Positions 38,050-46,880 of a stretch of DNA of 64,000 nt are shown piece after piece; position 1 is the first letter of the stretch; every line of letters starts with the position of its first letter. A program made the translations under genes and the position numbers. Source of the DNA: Virgifigura deserti (GTDB lineage: Bacteria > Pseudomonadota > Alphaproteobacteria > Dongiales > Dongiaceae); contig QOZR01000011.1 of NCBI GenBank assembly GCA_003576685.1, positions 62,001-126,000 of the forward strand. The letters are read 5' to 3'. The notes beneath the pieces were generated by a model. It was not told where the DNA came from, ran no database searches, and saw only the letters and a program-made list of their open reading frames with translations.

Positions 38050-38288
38050 AACTGCATCAGTCAAGCTCCAATCAAGAATGGGCCGGGGCGCCGGCGGCGG
38101 GATCCGCGCCGGTCGACTCCGGTTCCGACCACAGGCCCGGCGTCGGACGGCGCCGGGCGCGCAACTGCCTGTGCTGCCGGCGCCCGTTCCCGAGCGGCGG
38201 CAGTCATGAACGAATCTGCGGCCCCTGTAAGGAGCGGGAGGACTGGAGCTGCGGGCCGGCCGTCACGAAAGGACATATCGCATGGTGA
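38046..38288 (+). CDS. Small phage protein with a CxxC...CxxC zinc finger (predicted leaderless mRNA)
   Basis: An 80-residue protein with a C-terminal four-cysteine finger (CLCCRRPFPSGGSHERICGPC), the pattern of small phage zinc proteins that bind DNA or RNA polymerase. The N-terminal half is low-complexity. The ATG at 38046 has no ribosome-binding site, and the promoter's -10 ends only six bases upstream, so translation probably begins at the mRNA's first base. It is the first gene under the repressor-controlled promoter. Confidence 0.65.
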   Translation: MKLHQSSSNQEWAGAPAAGSAPVDSGSDHRPGVGRRRARNCLCCRRPFPSGGSHERICGPCKEREDWSCGPAVTKGHIAW

Positions 38289-38292
38289 AAGT

Positions 38293-38511
38293 ATGACGCG
38301 GGTGATCGCATTTCCAACGTCGGAGACGCTGCGGCCGCAGCAGGCCGTTGCCGAGATCGGCAAGGTCGCCTGGGAGCAGGTGATCGGCCTCGGCGTGACG
38401 GCGGACGGGGACTTCGAGGTCATCAACAGCGAAATGACGGCGGAACGCGCGCTGTGGCTGATCGAATGGGCCAAGCGCTGGGCGATGGGCCTGGAGGAAG
38501 AGGAGTCGTGA
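38293..38511 (+). CDS. Small phage hypothetical protein
   Basis: A 72-residue protein with a conserved-looking tail (AERALWLIEWAKRWAMGLEEEE) and no recognised domain. It starts four bases after the zinc-finger gene stop, with GGTGAAAG as ribosome-binding site, so it belongs to the same early transcript. Upstream in-frame starts at 38206 are unlikely because they overlap the zinc-finger gene. Confidence 0.6.
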   Translation: MTRVIAFPTSETLRPQQAVAEIGKVAWEQVIGLGVTADGDFEVINSEMTAERALWLIEWAKRWAMGLEEEES

Positions 38512-38542
38512 CGGTGAATGAACAGCCCGAGGAGGAGATGCG

Positions 38543-39181
38543 ATGAAGGCGTGGCGGAGCGGCCGGCGCGGCCGGCCGAGAAGCGAACAGCCGAAGATCG
38601 ACCAGGGAACGCCGGAGCTGCGGGCGCGTCGTGCGGCACTCGCCGGGGGAGGTGATCCGGCGCTGACGGAATCGCCGCTCGGCCTGATGCTGGCGCGCGG
38701 CCTGGTCACGCCGCAGCAGCATGAGGCGGGCTGCTATTACGCCTTCCTCTATCGCCGGACCATCGGCCGGACGCAGATCGCCAGCGACCGTGTATATGCC
38801 CGGATAGCGGCCGGCGCCGGTGGAGATTCCGGTGGCGGCGGCCCACTCAGCGAGGGTGCGCAAGCCCGGATCGAGGGGCTGTTCCGTCTCGGCAAGAACC
38901 GGCTTCTCGCGGCGAGCCGCCGGATCTGCGACGCGACGGAGAATCTCGCGGTGTTCGCACGGCCGCCGCGCTTCCTGGATACCGGCGGCCAGCGGCCGGC
39001 CTCTGCCCGCCGCGCCGACGCGACCGAACTGGAAGCGGTTCTCGAGGGCCTCGATATTCTCGCAGCCTGCTATGGCCGCTCGGCCTGCCGGATCGGCCGC
39101 ATGGAGACGCACAAGGCGCCGAGCCTGGCGCAACGCCGGGACGATTTTTCTGTTGACAGAGATAGGAATAAAAGCATATAG
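38543..39181 (+). CDS. Phage protein, unknown function (early/late switch candidate)
   Basis: A 212-residue basic protein. The block ESPLGLMLARGLVTPQQHEAGCYYAFLYRR and a C-terminal helical region (DATELEAVLEGLDILAACYGR) suggest a DNA-contacting protein, but no domain is recognised. GGAGGAGATGCG precedes its ATG. Its position, last in the early run and overlapping the first promoter-terminator module, is where late-gene antiterminators often sit. That role is inference from position only. Confidence 0.55.
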   Translation: MKAWRSGRRGRPRSEQPKIDQGTPELRARRAALAGGGDPALTESPLGLMLARGLVTPQQHEAGCYYAFLYRRTIGRTQIASDRVYARIAAGAGGDSGGGGPLSEGAQARIEGLFRLGKNRLLAASRRICDATENLAVFARPPRFLDTGGQRPASARRADATELEAVLEGLDILAACYGRSACRIGRMETHKAPSLAQRRDDFSVDRDRNKSI

Positions 39182-39182
39182 T
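39153..39182 (+). promoter_or_regulatory. Promoter of promoter-terminator module A
   Basis: TTGACA (39153-39158), an 18-base spacer and TATAGT (39177-39182), a near-consensus sigma-70 promoter located at the end of the preceding gene. The predicted start is near 39189. A near-copy with exact TATAAT lies at 54897. Confidence 0.8.
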
Positions 39183-39198
39183 GAGGTTATTCTTTGAT

Positions 39199-39234
39199 GG
39201 GGTCGTGCGCCGAGGCGCCGGCCCCATTTTCTTT
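39199..39234 (+). terminator. Terminator of module A, about 45 nt after the promoter
   Basis: GGGGTCG (39199-39205) pairs with CGGCCCC (39219-39225), and GCGC (39207-39210) with GCGC (39215-39218) around a CGAG tetraloop. TTTTCTTT (39227-39234) follows. It would stop most transcripts unless modified polymerase reads through, a leader arrangement like lambda tR'. Confidence 0.78.
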
Positions 39235-39274
39235 GAGGCCCTCCCCATCCGGGGATTCGTGCCGAGGGGGCAGC

Positions 39275-39634
39275 ATGACGAAACAACCTCGGCGGGCAGG
39301 CCGCAAGCGGGCGAGTGAAGGCAGCGGGACCGCTGTCGCCTCGGACAAACCACCTACCAACACAACAGCGCCGCCGAAGGCGGCGAAGCGGCGCCAGGCC
39401 ACCGATCCGGCGGTTCGGGTGCTGGCGCGCGCGCATGCGGATGCGGCGGTGGCGGCGCTGGCGGCGGTGATGACGGATGCGGACGCGACGCCGGCGGCGC
39501 GGGTCTCGGCGGCGAGCGCGCTCTTGAGCTGGGGCTATGGCAAAAGCGGGCCCGGGGCGGCCGGCGACAAGCCGGATCAAAGGAAACTGGAGCAGGTGGT
39601 CCGACTGATATGGGGCGGCGAACCGAAATCGTGA
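39275..39634 (+). CDS. Likely terminase small subunit
   Basis: A 119-residue basic protein: a disordered Lys/Arg-rich N-terminus (PPKAAKRRQATDP) and a helical C-terminus (VSAASALLSWGYGKS). It sits right before TerL, overlaps its start by 25 bases, and is preceded by AGGGGG at the right distance, the usual place for the DNA-recognition subunit. No sequence motif confirms the role, so the assignment is by position. Confidence 0.55.
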   Translation: MTKQPRRAGRKRASEGSGTAVASDKPPTNTTAPPKAAKRRQATDPAVRVLARAHADAAVAALAAVMTDADATPAARVSAASALLSWGYGKSGPGAAGDKPDQRKLEQVVRLIWGGEPKS

Positions 39635-40881
39635 TCGCGCTGCCCTATAGGCCGCGACCGCTCCAGGCAGAGCTTCATCGGACTCTCGGACGCTTCAACG
39701 TGCTGGTCGCGCATCGGCGGTTCGGCAAGACGGTGTTCTGCATCAACGAGCTGATCGCGAAGGCGGTGGCGAATGCCCTTGTCGAGCCGCGCTACGCCTA
39801 TGTCGCGCCGTTCTACCGGCAGGCGAAGAGCGTCGCCTGGGATTATCTCAAGCACTACACGGCGCCGATCCCGGGCGTCCGCCACAACGAGAGCGAACTG
39901 CGCTGCGACCTGCCGGGCGGGGCGCGGATCCGGCTGTTCGGGGCCGACGATCCGGACCGGCTGCGCGGACTCTATTTCGACGGCGTGGTGCTCGACGAAT
40001 ATGCGCAGATGAACCCGCGGGTCTGGTCAGAGGTGCTGCGGCCGGCGCTCACCGACCGCAAGGGCTGGGCGATCTTCATCGGCACGCCGATGGGGCGCAA
40101 CGGGTTCTGGGAGATCTACGACCGGGCGACCCGGGAGCCGGACTGGTTCGCCGCGCGGTTCCGCGCCTCCGAGACGGGGGTGATCGATGCGGGCGAGTTG
40201 GCGGCGGCACGGGCGGTGATGTCGGAGGATGAATATGCCCAGGAGTTCGAATGCTCCTTCGACGTCGCGGTGACCGGTTCCTATTACGGCAAGCTGATCG
40301 CCGCGGCGGAGGGGGAGGGACGAATCGGCAAGGTGCCGTGGGAGCCGGCGCTGCCGGTCCATACCGCCTGGGATCTCGGCGTCGGCGACTCGACGGCGAT
40401 CTGGTTCTGCCAACAGGCGGGCCGCGAGGTCAGGCTGATCGACTATTACGAAGCGTCGGGCGTGGGGCTCGATCACTACGCCAAGGTCCTGAGCGCGAAG
40501 CCCTATGCCTATGGCGAGCATCTGCTGCCGCACGACGTTCGAGTAACGGAACTCGGGACCGGCAAGAGCCGGCTCGAGACGCTGGCCGGGCTCGGCCTCC
40601 GGGCGCGGGTGGTGGCGAACCTGCCGGTCGACGACGGCATCCAGGCGGTGCGCAACCTGCTGCCCCGCTGCTGGGTCGACGCGGAGCGGTGCGCGCGGGG
40701 GCTGGAGGCGCTGCGGCAGTACCGTCGTGAATATGACGACAAGCTGAAGGCCTTCAAGGCGCGGCCGCTGCATGACTGGACGAGCCATGCGGCCGATGCG
40801 CTGCGCTATCTCGCGGTGGGGCTGCGGCCGGCCGAGGGCGCGGCGGCACCGATCAAGTACGACAACCGATGGATCGTGTGA
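39610..40881 (+). CDS. Terminase large subunit
   Basis: The packaging motor (423 residues). N-terminal ATPase: Walker A VAHRRFGKTVF with Lys40, Walker B GVVLDEYAQM with Asp129/Glu130. The C-terminal RNase-H-like nuclease begins TAWDLGVGDSTAIWF and ends with HDWTSHAADALRYLAVG, carrying the acidic catalytic residues. This short TerL type is found in several headful-packaging phages. The start could also be the GTG at 39631, since this ATG overlaps the preceding gene. Confidence 0.93.
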   Translation: MGRRTEIVIALPYRPRPLQAELHRTLGRFNVLVAHRRFGKTVFCINELIAKAVANALVEPRYAYVAPFYRQAKSVAWDYLKHYTAPIPGVRHNESELRCDLPGGARIRLFGADDPDRLRGLYFDGVVLDEYAQMNPRVWSEVLRPALTDRKGWAIFIGTPMGRNGFWEIYDRATREPDWFAARFRASETGVIDAGELAAARAVMSEDEYAQEFECSFDVAVTGSYYGKLIAAAEGEGRIGKVPWEPALPVHTAWDLGVGDSTAIWFCQQAGREVRLIDYYEASGVGLDHYAKVLSAKPYAYGEHLLPHDVRVTELGTGKSRLETLAGLGLRARVVANLPVDDGIQAVRNLLPRCWVDAERCARGLEALRQYRREYDDKLKAFKARPLHDWTSHAADALRYLAVGLRPAEGAAAPIKYDNRWIV

Positions 40882-40892
40882 GAGGGGCCGAA

Positions 40893-42026
40893 ATGATGAA
40901 CTCTTCGCAACCGTATCAGCTGATGCCCGCGCGCATACCGTCCTTCGATTTGGGAGATTTGGCGCAATGGTTACAGCCGATGCCTTTCAAGCCGCGAGCT
41001 GTACCGCAACGGTACCAGCCGTTGCCCTGGCGCACGCCGCCCTTCAATCCGGACGCGGCGCCGCAAGGGTCTACATATCCCGGCGGGGGATTGCTCGACC
41101 CGATCGTGCAGTTCGAGACGCCGGTGATCGGCGGTCTCCTCGATCCGGCCGGGTGGCAGGGAATCCGCGGAGAGGAAGGGCAGCTAGCAGGGCGACGGGT
41201 AAAGCGGAAGGATCTGCCTGAAATCCTGCGCGACCTGCCACTCGGACTGGAGGGCGGTCTGATCGGCGCCATGCTTGCCGAGTATGTCGAACCCGATGCC
41301 GAACCGCAGATGACCCGGAAGCTACGCTCGAGAATGGCCAACGGCGGTCAAGCGGACATTCCGGCTGTGACCAATGCCGATCTGCCGATTCCGCCGACAA
41401 AGCCCAGTCCGCCACTGCCTTATCCGCAGCTTCCGCTACCGCCATCGGCGGAGTGGGCGGACAAGGGCTTCGGCGGTCCACGCGGCGACGTCAGCACTCC
41501 GACGATTAACCTGGAACCGAGGCGGCGGGCGAACATCCTAGACGACCGGCCGGCGCGATTCGATATTGCCAACAGCCGCGAGGCGGACGGAGAGGAGCCG
41601 TTCCACGCGGACCACGACATCGGACGCGACGCGGTGGCAAAGCACACGACATTGATAGAAGAAGAGGCACGACGGCAGGGCGTTGATCCCGACCTGGTGA
41701 AGGCCGTCATGTATGTCGAGAACGCTCAAGGACACTACTTCGGCTTGGCTCGACTTGCCGAACAGTTTGGGTTGGCTGACAGCCTTTTCCCCATGAATAT
41801 CAATCCCAAGCTCTGGTCCGATTTGGCAGGGCCCAAGGCGGATCTAAGCGACCCAGATTCGAATATCCGAGCCGGTGTCACATTGATTCGACGAATACAG
41901 GATCGGTTAAATCAACCAGAGGTTGCAAAAATCGCTACAATCTATAATGCTGGTGCTGCCGAGCATGTGAACGACTATGGCGCACGGGTTGCCGACGTCT
42001 ATCAGTCCAGGCTCTGGGAGCAATAA
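40893..42026 (+). CDS. Virion-associated lytic transglycosylase (SLT domain)
   Basis: A 377-residue protein with a long Pro-rich, low-complexity N-terminal half (to about residue 190) and a C-terminal soluble-lytic-transglycosylase domain (about 250-370). The catalytic glutamate is likely Glu276 in MYVENAQGHY, and IYNAGA is the family's YNAG motif. It would cleave peptidoglycan glycan strands. The gene lies between TerL and portal, an unusual position, and is followed by membrane genes. The N-terminal half has no signal peptide, fitting a virion-delivered rather than secreted protein. GAGAGGGG precedes the ATG. Confidence 0.78.
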   Translation: MMNSSQPYQLMPARIPSFDLGDLAQWLQPMPFKPRAVPQRYQPLPWRTPPFNPDAAPQGSTYPGGGLLDPIVQFETPVIGGLLDPAGWQGIRGEEGQLAGRRVKRKDLPEILRDLPLGLEGGLIGAMLAEYVEPDAEPQMTRKLRSRMANGGQADIPAVTNADLPIPPTKPSPPLPYPQLPLPPSAEWADKGFGGPRGDVSTPTINLEPRRRANILDDRPARFDIANSREADGEEPFHADHDIGRDAVAKHTTLIEEEARRQGVDPDLVKAVMYVENAQGHYFGLARLAEQFGLADSLFPMNINPKLWSDLAGPKADLSDPDSNIRAGVTLIRRIQDRLNQPEVAKIATIYNAGAAEHVNDYGARVADVYQSRLWEQ

Positions 42027-42042
42027 CAGAGAAGGCCCGTAT

Positions 42043-42354
42043 ATGCGCCGCTCGCGAATCTTCCTTAAGGTTTATGTGGCATTTTCGCTCCTATCAGGAA
42101 TGCTTGGCGGAGCGGCGACGGTTTACATGGCTTTGGACCACAATCCTCAGGGAGCCTACTGCGAGTATGTTCCAAAAGGGGAGCGCGGCGATATCATCTT
42201 GCAGCATGGCTATTGCAATATCGTCTTCGGTAACCTCGCCCCTCTCGTTGCCATCAATGCAGCGTTCGTCTCTGGCATTTTCCTCCTGCCTGTCGCGCTA
42301 TACCTGAGTGTCGCTGCCTTACTGAGGTGGCTCAGACGCAGCCCTCAGGCGTAA
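42043..42354 (+). CDS. Two-helix membrane protein, single copy of a repeated module
   Basis: A 103-residue membrane protein: helix 1 (VYVAFSLLSGMLGGAATVYM), a periplasmic loop with HNPQGAYCEY and a second cysteine (HGYCNIVF), then helix 2 (GIFLLPVALYLSVAALL). The opening SRIFLKVYV and the HNPQG(A/E)(Y/F)C loop recur in the next protein. AGAAGG precedes the ATG at 42043. It follows the transglycosylase gene closely. A holin role or protection of the host envelope from the transglycosylase are both possible. Confidence 0.68.
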   Translation: MRRSRIFLKVYVAFSLLSGMLGGAATVYMALDHNPQGAYCEYVPKGERGDIILQHGYCNIVFGNLAPLVAINAAFVSGIFLLPVALYLSVAALLRWLRRSPQA

Positions 42355-42389
42355 GGACAGGGCGCGGTAGCTGCACGAGACGAGCGAAG

Positions 42390-43094
42390 ATGAGCGGCTC
42401 TCGAATCTTCCTAAAATCCTACGTCGGCTCGTCTCTTTTCCTTGGCGTATTGGTCAGCTTGACGGTTTGCTATCTCACGTTCGAACGTTCGCCTCGGGAA
42501 CTCTGCGAATTTGTGTCGGGGCTGGAGCCGGCGAACTTCACGCACATTATCCGAATCTGCGACGTACGTCTCGGGGCGCTGGCAGGCCTGTTTTTTACAT
42601 CGTTTGCTGTTATATCCGGCCCGCTGCTTGGACCGCTCGCACTCGCCTTAGGCGGTATCGCACTTCTGCGTTACCTGCTGCGTAGACGCGGCGGCATGAC
42701 ACAGACGATGCCGCAGGATCGGGAGACGGCGCCGAGATTCCGAACGCCTCCGAAGCAGGCGCCGGAGAGCCGTTCCGAGAGGGGGTGGCGGATGGCGAAA
42801 CGGTGCTACTTCATCGTCTGCGGTTTTGTTTTTGCCATGGGTTTGACATGGTCCGTTGCGGCAACTTACGCCGCCTTGCAGCATAATCCGCAAGGCGAGT
42901 TCTGCGACTACAGCAGCTTTGATGGGGACGGCCTTTCGGCTTGGCTAGGCGTTGACTGCAACCTGCAATGGCACAACTTGGTGCTGTTCCCGCTGTTCGG
43001 CGGCGTCATCGGTGCTATTCCGCTGATCCTTTACTTCTGCGTTCTCGCCGCTACCAGATCATGGCAGTGGCTCGTTCGAATGGTCCGCGCCTGA
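42390..43094 (+). CDS. Membrane protein with two fused copies of the same two-helix module
   Basis: A 234-residue protein. Copy 1 (residues 1-100) opens SRIFLKSYVGSSLFLGVLV and copy 2 (135-234) carries the loop ALQHNPQGEFCDY. Each has two membrane helices around a cysteine-bearing periplasmic loop; an acidic and basic linker joins them. With the upstream gene there are three copies of the module. The pattern of duplication around a peptidoglycan hydrolase is typical of protection (immunity) genes, but the function is not proven. Confidence 0.66.
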   Translation: MSGSRIFLKSYVGSSLFLGVLVSLTVCYLTFERSPRELCEFVSGLEPANFTHIIRICDVRLGALAGLFFTSFAVISGPLLGPLALALGGIALLRYLLRRRGGMTQTMPQDRETAPRFRTPPKQAPESRSERGWRMAKRCYFIVCGFVFAMGLTWSVAATYAALQHNPQGEFCDYSSFDGDGLSAWLGVDCNLQWHNLVLFPLFGGVIGAIPLILYFCVLAATRSWQWLVRMVRA

Positions 43095-43184
43095 TCGATT
43101 CTGAAAGCGTCGCACGCTCAAGACCATTCATCTGAGCGGTCGAGCGGACCCGGTCTATCGACATCATTGCAAGAGGACGACGTC

Positions 43185-43370
43185 ATGAGCATCGCCTTGG
43201 AGAGGCGGCTGCGGCTGCTCGAGTCGCGTGTGGCCGAGCTGGAGCGGCAGATGGTGCCGCGTCCGGTCGCCTGCGCGGCCGATGAGTCCGGACCGCCACC
43301 CATACCGTCTCCGCCGCCAATCCCACCGATGCTGCGTTCCAAGCCACGGAAGGACAGGACAACGCGATGA
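43185..43370 (+). CDS. Small phage protein with coiled-coil start
   Basis: A 61-residue protein opening with a heptad-like helix (ALERRLRLLESRVAELERQM) and ending in a Pro-rich tail. AAGAGGACG precedes the ATG at 43185. Its stop overlaps the portal start (ATGA), so they are translationally coupled. Possibly a small scaffold or assembly helper for the portal; function unknown. Confidence 0.62.
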   Translation: MSIALERRLRLLESRVAELERQMVPRPVACAADESGPPPIPSPPPIPPMLRSKPRKDRTTR

Positions 43371-45421
43371 CGACCATGACCGACAGCGAATTGAAGGCCG
43401 TCCTCTCCGCGGAGATCGACGGGGCGGTGGCGCATCTCGGCGGCGAGCTCGCCGAGCAGCGGCGCAAGGCGCTCGACTACTATCTCGGCGAGCCGTTCGG
43501 CAACGAGATCGAAGGCCGCAGCCGCGTGGTCTCGACCGACGTGGCCGATACGATCGAGTGGATCTTGCCGTCGCTGCTGAAGGTCTTTACCGCCGGCGAT
43601 GACGTGGTCCGCTTCGAGCCGACCGGGCCGGAGGACGAGGAGGCTGCCCGCCAGGCGACCGAGTACGCCAACTGGATCTTCACGCGGGATAATCCGGGAT
43701 TCCTGATCCTCTATACGCTGTTCAAGGATGCGCTGCTGCAGAAGAACGGCATTGCCAAAGTCTGGTGGGACTCGGGCGAGGAGGCGGTGCGCGAGAGCTA
43801 TGCGGGCAAGAGCTTCGAGGAGATGCAGCTCGTCCTTGCCGATCCCGAGGTCGAGGTCATCGAGCACAGTGCCTATGAGGCGCTCGGTGTCGTCGCCGGG
43901 CCGCAAGGGCAGGCCGTGGAGGCGCCGGTCACGCTTCATGACTTCGTCGTCAAGCGGCGGACGGGCTATGGCTGCGTCCGGATTCTGCCGGTGCCGCCGG
44001 AGGAGTTCCTGATCTCGCCGCGGGCGCGGTCGATCGACGAGGCGGCCTTCGTCGGCCACCGCATCCGGAAGACCGTCTCCGAGCTGATCGAGGCGGGCTA
44101 TGACCCGGATATGGTGGATCGGCTGGCGAGTGCGGACGAAGATGACGATCCGACAGGCGAGCGGCGGGCGCGGTTCGGCCCGGAGGGGCTGTCGGATTTC
44201 GGTGACGCCGGCGGGGTCAACCGCGCGATGCGCGAGGTCTGGATCACCGAATGCTATGTCAAAGTCGACTGGGACGGCGACGGCATCGCCGAACGGCGCA
44301 AGGTGACGGTCGGCGGCGGGGCGCATGAGATCCTCGACAACGAGCCGTTCGAGGGCGTGCCGTTCGTGTCCGTCACGCCGATCATCATGCCGCATCGGTT
44401 CTTCGGCCTGTCGGTCGCCGATCTGGTGATGGATCTGCAGCTCATCAAATCGACCGTGCTGCGGCAGATCCTCGACAATCTCTATCTCAGCAACAACGGG
44501 CGGCACGTCATCAGCGAGCAGGTCAATCTCGACGATATGCTGACGAGCCGGCCGGGCGGCATCGTGCGCCTCAAGAGCGGCGCCATGCCGGGGCAGGGGC
44601 ATGTGATGCCGCTCGACACACCGCTCGTTGCGGCGCAGGCCTTTCCGATGCTGGACTATATCGACGGCATCCGCGAGAGCCGGACGGGAGTCACGAAGTA
44701 CAACCAGGGCCTCGACGCCAACAGCCTGAACAAGACGGCGACCGGCATCGCGCAGATCATGACTGCGGCGCAGCAGCGCATCGAGCTGATCGCGCGCGTC
44801 TTCGCCGAAACCGGCGTGAAGGACCTGTTCCGCAAGATCCTCGCGTTGATCGGCAGGTATCAGCACGCGCCGCGCATCATCCGGCTGCGCAACCGCTGGG
44901 TGCCAATGGACCCGCGCCAGTGGAACACGGGCATGGACCTGACGATCAATGTGGGGCTCGGCACCGGCAACAAGGACCAGATGCTGATGCATCTGCAGAC
45001 CCTGCTCGGTATCCAGGTGCAGGCGATCCAGTTCCAGGGCGGCGCCGACGGGCCGCTGGTAACGCTCGAGAACATCTACAACACGCTTTCGAAGCTGGTG
45101 GAGAACGCCGGGCTGAAGTCGGCCGACCCCTACTTCGCGGATCCGGCGCAGCGGCCGGCTGCGCCGCCGGCACCACCGCCGGTTGCTCCGCCCCAGGCGC
45201 CGCCACCCGATCCACGGCTGATGGCGCTGCAGCAGCAGATGAAGCTGGACGAGGCAAAGCTGCAACTCGACCGGGAACGGCTGCAGGCGGAGCTTGCCCT
45301 CGATCGGGCGAAGCTGGAGGCCGAGCTGGCGCTCAAGCGCGAGGAGCTGACGGCGGAGATCGCGCTGAAGCGCGAAGCGCAGGCGATGCGCGCAGCCAAT
45401 GGAACGGGAGCAGCGCGATGA
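43367..45421 (+). CDS. Portal protein
   Basis: The dodecameric head-vertex protein (684 residues) that threads DNA into the capsid. The opening helices (DYYLGEPFGNEIEGRSRVVS; TIEWILPSLLKVF) and the SVADLVMDLQLIKSTVLRQIL crown segment match P22-type portals. A long C-terminal region (from about 590) is Pro-rich and then charged coiled coil, like the P22 barrel. The gene starts with its ATG inside the stop of the preceding small gene and ends in an ATGA overlap with the next. Confidence 0.92.
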   Translation: MTTMTDSELKAVLSAEIDGAVAHLGGELAEQRRKALDYYLGEPFGNEIEGRSRVVSTDVADTIEWILPSLLKVFTAGDDVVRFEPTGPEDEEAARQATEYANWIFTRDNPGFLILYTLFKDALLQKNGIAKVWWDSGEEAVRESYAGKSFEEMQLVLADPEVEVIEHSAYEALGVVAGPQGQAVEAPVTLHDFVVKRRTGYGCVRILPVPPEEFLISPRARSIDEAAFVGHRIRKTVSELIEAGYDPDMVDRLASADEDDDPTGERRARFGPEGLSDFGDAGGVNRAMREVWITECYVKVDWDGDGIAERRKVTVGGGAHEILDNEPFEGVPFVSVTPIIMPHRFFGLSVADLVMDLQLIKSTVLRQILDNLYLSNNGRHVISEQVNLDDMLTSRPGGIVRLKSGAMPGQGHVMPLDTPLVAAQAFPMLDYIDGIRESRTGVTKYNQGLDANSLNKTATGIAQIMTAAQQRIELIARVFAETGVKDLFRKILALIGRYQHAPRIIRLRNRWVPMDPRQWNTGMDLTINVGLGTGNKDQMLMHLQTLLGIQVQAIQFQGGADGPLVTLENIYNTLSKLVENAGLKSADPYFADPAQRPAAPPAPPPVAPPQAPPPDPRLMALQQQMKLDEAKLQLDRERLQAELALDRAKLEAELALKREELTAEIALKREAQAMRAANGTGAAR

Positions 45422-45690
45422 GACTGGAACAGGAATCGACGCGCGGTGAGCAGGCGCGGCGGCTGCTTGCGGACCCGCTGCTGGTCGAGGCGTTCGAGAC
45501 CGTGGAGGCCGACCTGCGCGCGGCCTGGGCCGCAACGGCCGAGCCGCAGGAACGCGAGCGTGAGCGGCTCTGGCTGATGGTCAAGCTGCTCGGCCGCCTG
45601 AAGGGGCATCTGACCAGCGCGCTGGACACGGGCAAGCTGGCCGATCGGCAACTCGCGGCATTGGAGGAGTCGACGGCGCGAGTGGACTGA
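45418..45690 (+). CDS. Small phage protein following the portal
   Basis: A 90-residue helical protein (LLADPLLVEAFETVEADLRAAW) with a charged C-terminus. Its ATG overlaps the portal stop (ATGA), so it is made with the portal. Small proteins of this look commonly follow portal genes in short-tailed phages of alphaproteobacteria. Role unknown; structural or assembly accessory. Confidence 0.68.
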   Translation: MRLEQESTRGEQARRLLADPLLVEAFETVEADLRAAWAATAEPQERERERLWLMVKLLGRLKGHLTSALDTGKLADRQLAALEESTARVD

Positions 45691-45782
45691 TCTCAATCTT
45701 CCGGTTGGCCGCCTCGGCATTTCAAATGACGGCCGGCTTGCGGCCGGGTCATGCCGCCACTCTTTGAAGAGGATATGCATCA

Positions 45783-46871
45783 ATGTTGCCTCCCACGAAG
45801 TATCGGCCGCAGTTCGGATCGATGTCAGCGTTCGTCCGGCCAGCGATGACGGGTGGACTCCTCGAAGTCTGGGACGAGCGGCTTCGAGTGCCACCGTTGG
45901 CACCGAAGGTCGATCTGTTCCAGATCAGCGAGGATGACCTGCTGCCGCAGAGCGTCATCAATCTGTACCGTGAGCAACTGGATGAGGACGAGTTGGATTT
46001 CCTGAAGCGGGGGCCGCGCTCGCCAGCCGAACATCTGGCTTTCGTGCAACGTGTTCATCCGGCAGCGCACCAGACGGCCGAACCGGCCTCAGAACCCGAA
46101 CAGCGGCTCTTCCGCGAACGCAGAATGCTCGACGAGCATTCCACCTTGGTTGGTCCGGATGGGATCGTTTATCGGCGCGGTGAGGACAGCGGGGAAGGAT
46201 TGGCGGCGCGGATCCGGCGCGGGCTTGAGAATGCCGTAGGCAGTTACAAGCGGCTAGAACTCACGTCTGTTCTCCGTCAAGGAGCGCCCTCCATCGCTGA
46301 TAGTACATCTATGAACACGGCAGAAGTTGAAGATCTTCATAAATCCGAGAATGGTCAAACACACCCGATACGGGGGGTGACTCAAAACGAAGCCGGACCA
46401 CCATCTCTGATCAGCCCCGTACCAGATGGTCGAGTTCGCGGGAATGATACCTTTGGTGAAGGCCGCTTCGGTGCGCGGCGGGATGGTGGCAAGCGGCAGC
46501 ACCAGGGTGTCGATATCATCGCCGAGCCGGCCGCAACCGTCGTCAGCGCAGTGAGCGGAACTGTGACGAAGATCGGTTATCCGTATGGTGACGATCTCAG
46601 CTACCGTTATGTCGAAGTGACGACAGAAGACGGATATGTCGTTCGACACTTTTATGTCAGTCCCGCCGACGGCTTGAAGGTTGGCGATCGCGTTGAGGCC
46701 GGCCGTACGCAGATCGGTGTTTCACAGGATCTCGGCACGCGGTACGAAGGCATCACAAACCACATACATATCGAGGTGCGTGATCCGAGTGGACGCGTTA
46801 TCGATCCGACACCATGGTTAGAAGGGATGCAAGCGCCCGAACTCGTTGACAGCGAGATAATTCTACCATAA
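45783..46871 (+). CDS. Cargo protein: shared N-terminal domain plus M23 peptidoglycan endopeptidase
   Basis: A 362-residue protein. Residues 1-157 (TKYRPQFGSM, DLLPQSVINLYREQLDEDEL, LDFLKRGPRS, LVGPDGIVYRRGED) are closely matched in the 48,522 gene. After a variable linker, residues 225-346 form an M23 metallopeptidase with zinc ligands His240 and Asp244 (HQGVD) and His329 (HIH), plus His289, all intact. It would cut peptide cross-links. No signal peptide is present. It sits between portal-linked and scaffold genes, where virion-internal proteins can occur, so the shared domain may target the virion. Confidence 0.82.
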   Translation: MLPPTKYRPQFGSMSAFVRPAMTGGLLEVWDERLRVPPLAPKVDLFQISEDDLLPQSVINLYREQLDEDELDFLKRGPRSPAEHLAFVQRVHPAAHQTAEPASEPEQRLFRERRMLDEHSTLVGPDGIVYRRGEDSGEGLAARIRRGLENAVGSYKRLELTSVLRQGAPSIADSTSMNTAEVEDLHKSENGQTHPIRGVTQNEAGPPSLISPVPDGRVRGNDTFGEGRFGARRDGGKRQHQGVDIIAEPAATVVSAVSGTVTKIGYPYGDDLSYRYVEVTTEDGYVVRHFYVSPADGLKVGDRVEAGRTQIGVSQDLGTRYEGITNHIHIEVRDPSGRVIDPTPWLEGMQAPELVDSEIILP

Positions 46872-46880
46872 GTTGCAGAA

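Noticed and set aside
43118..45535. 805-codon open frame antisense to the portal gene
   Set aside because: Same reasoning: the portal frame is convincing and the antisense product is low-complexity and basic.
45727..45754. Imperfect hairpin around GGCCGGCTTGCGGCC before the M23 cargo gene
   Set aside because: No T-run and arms broken by unpaired bases; not convincing as a terminator.
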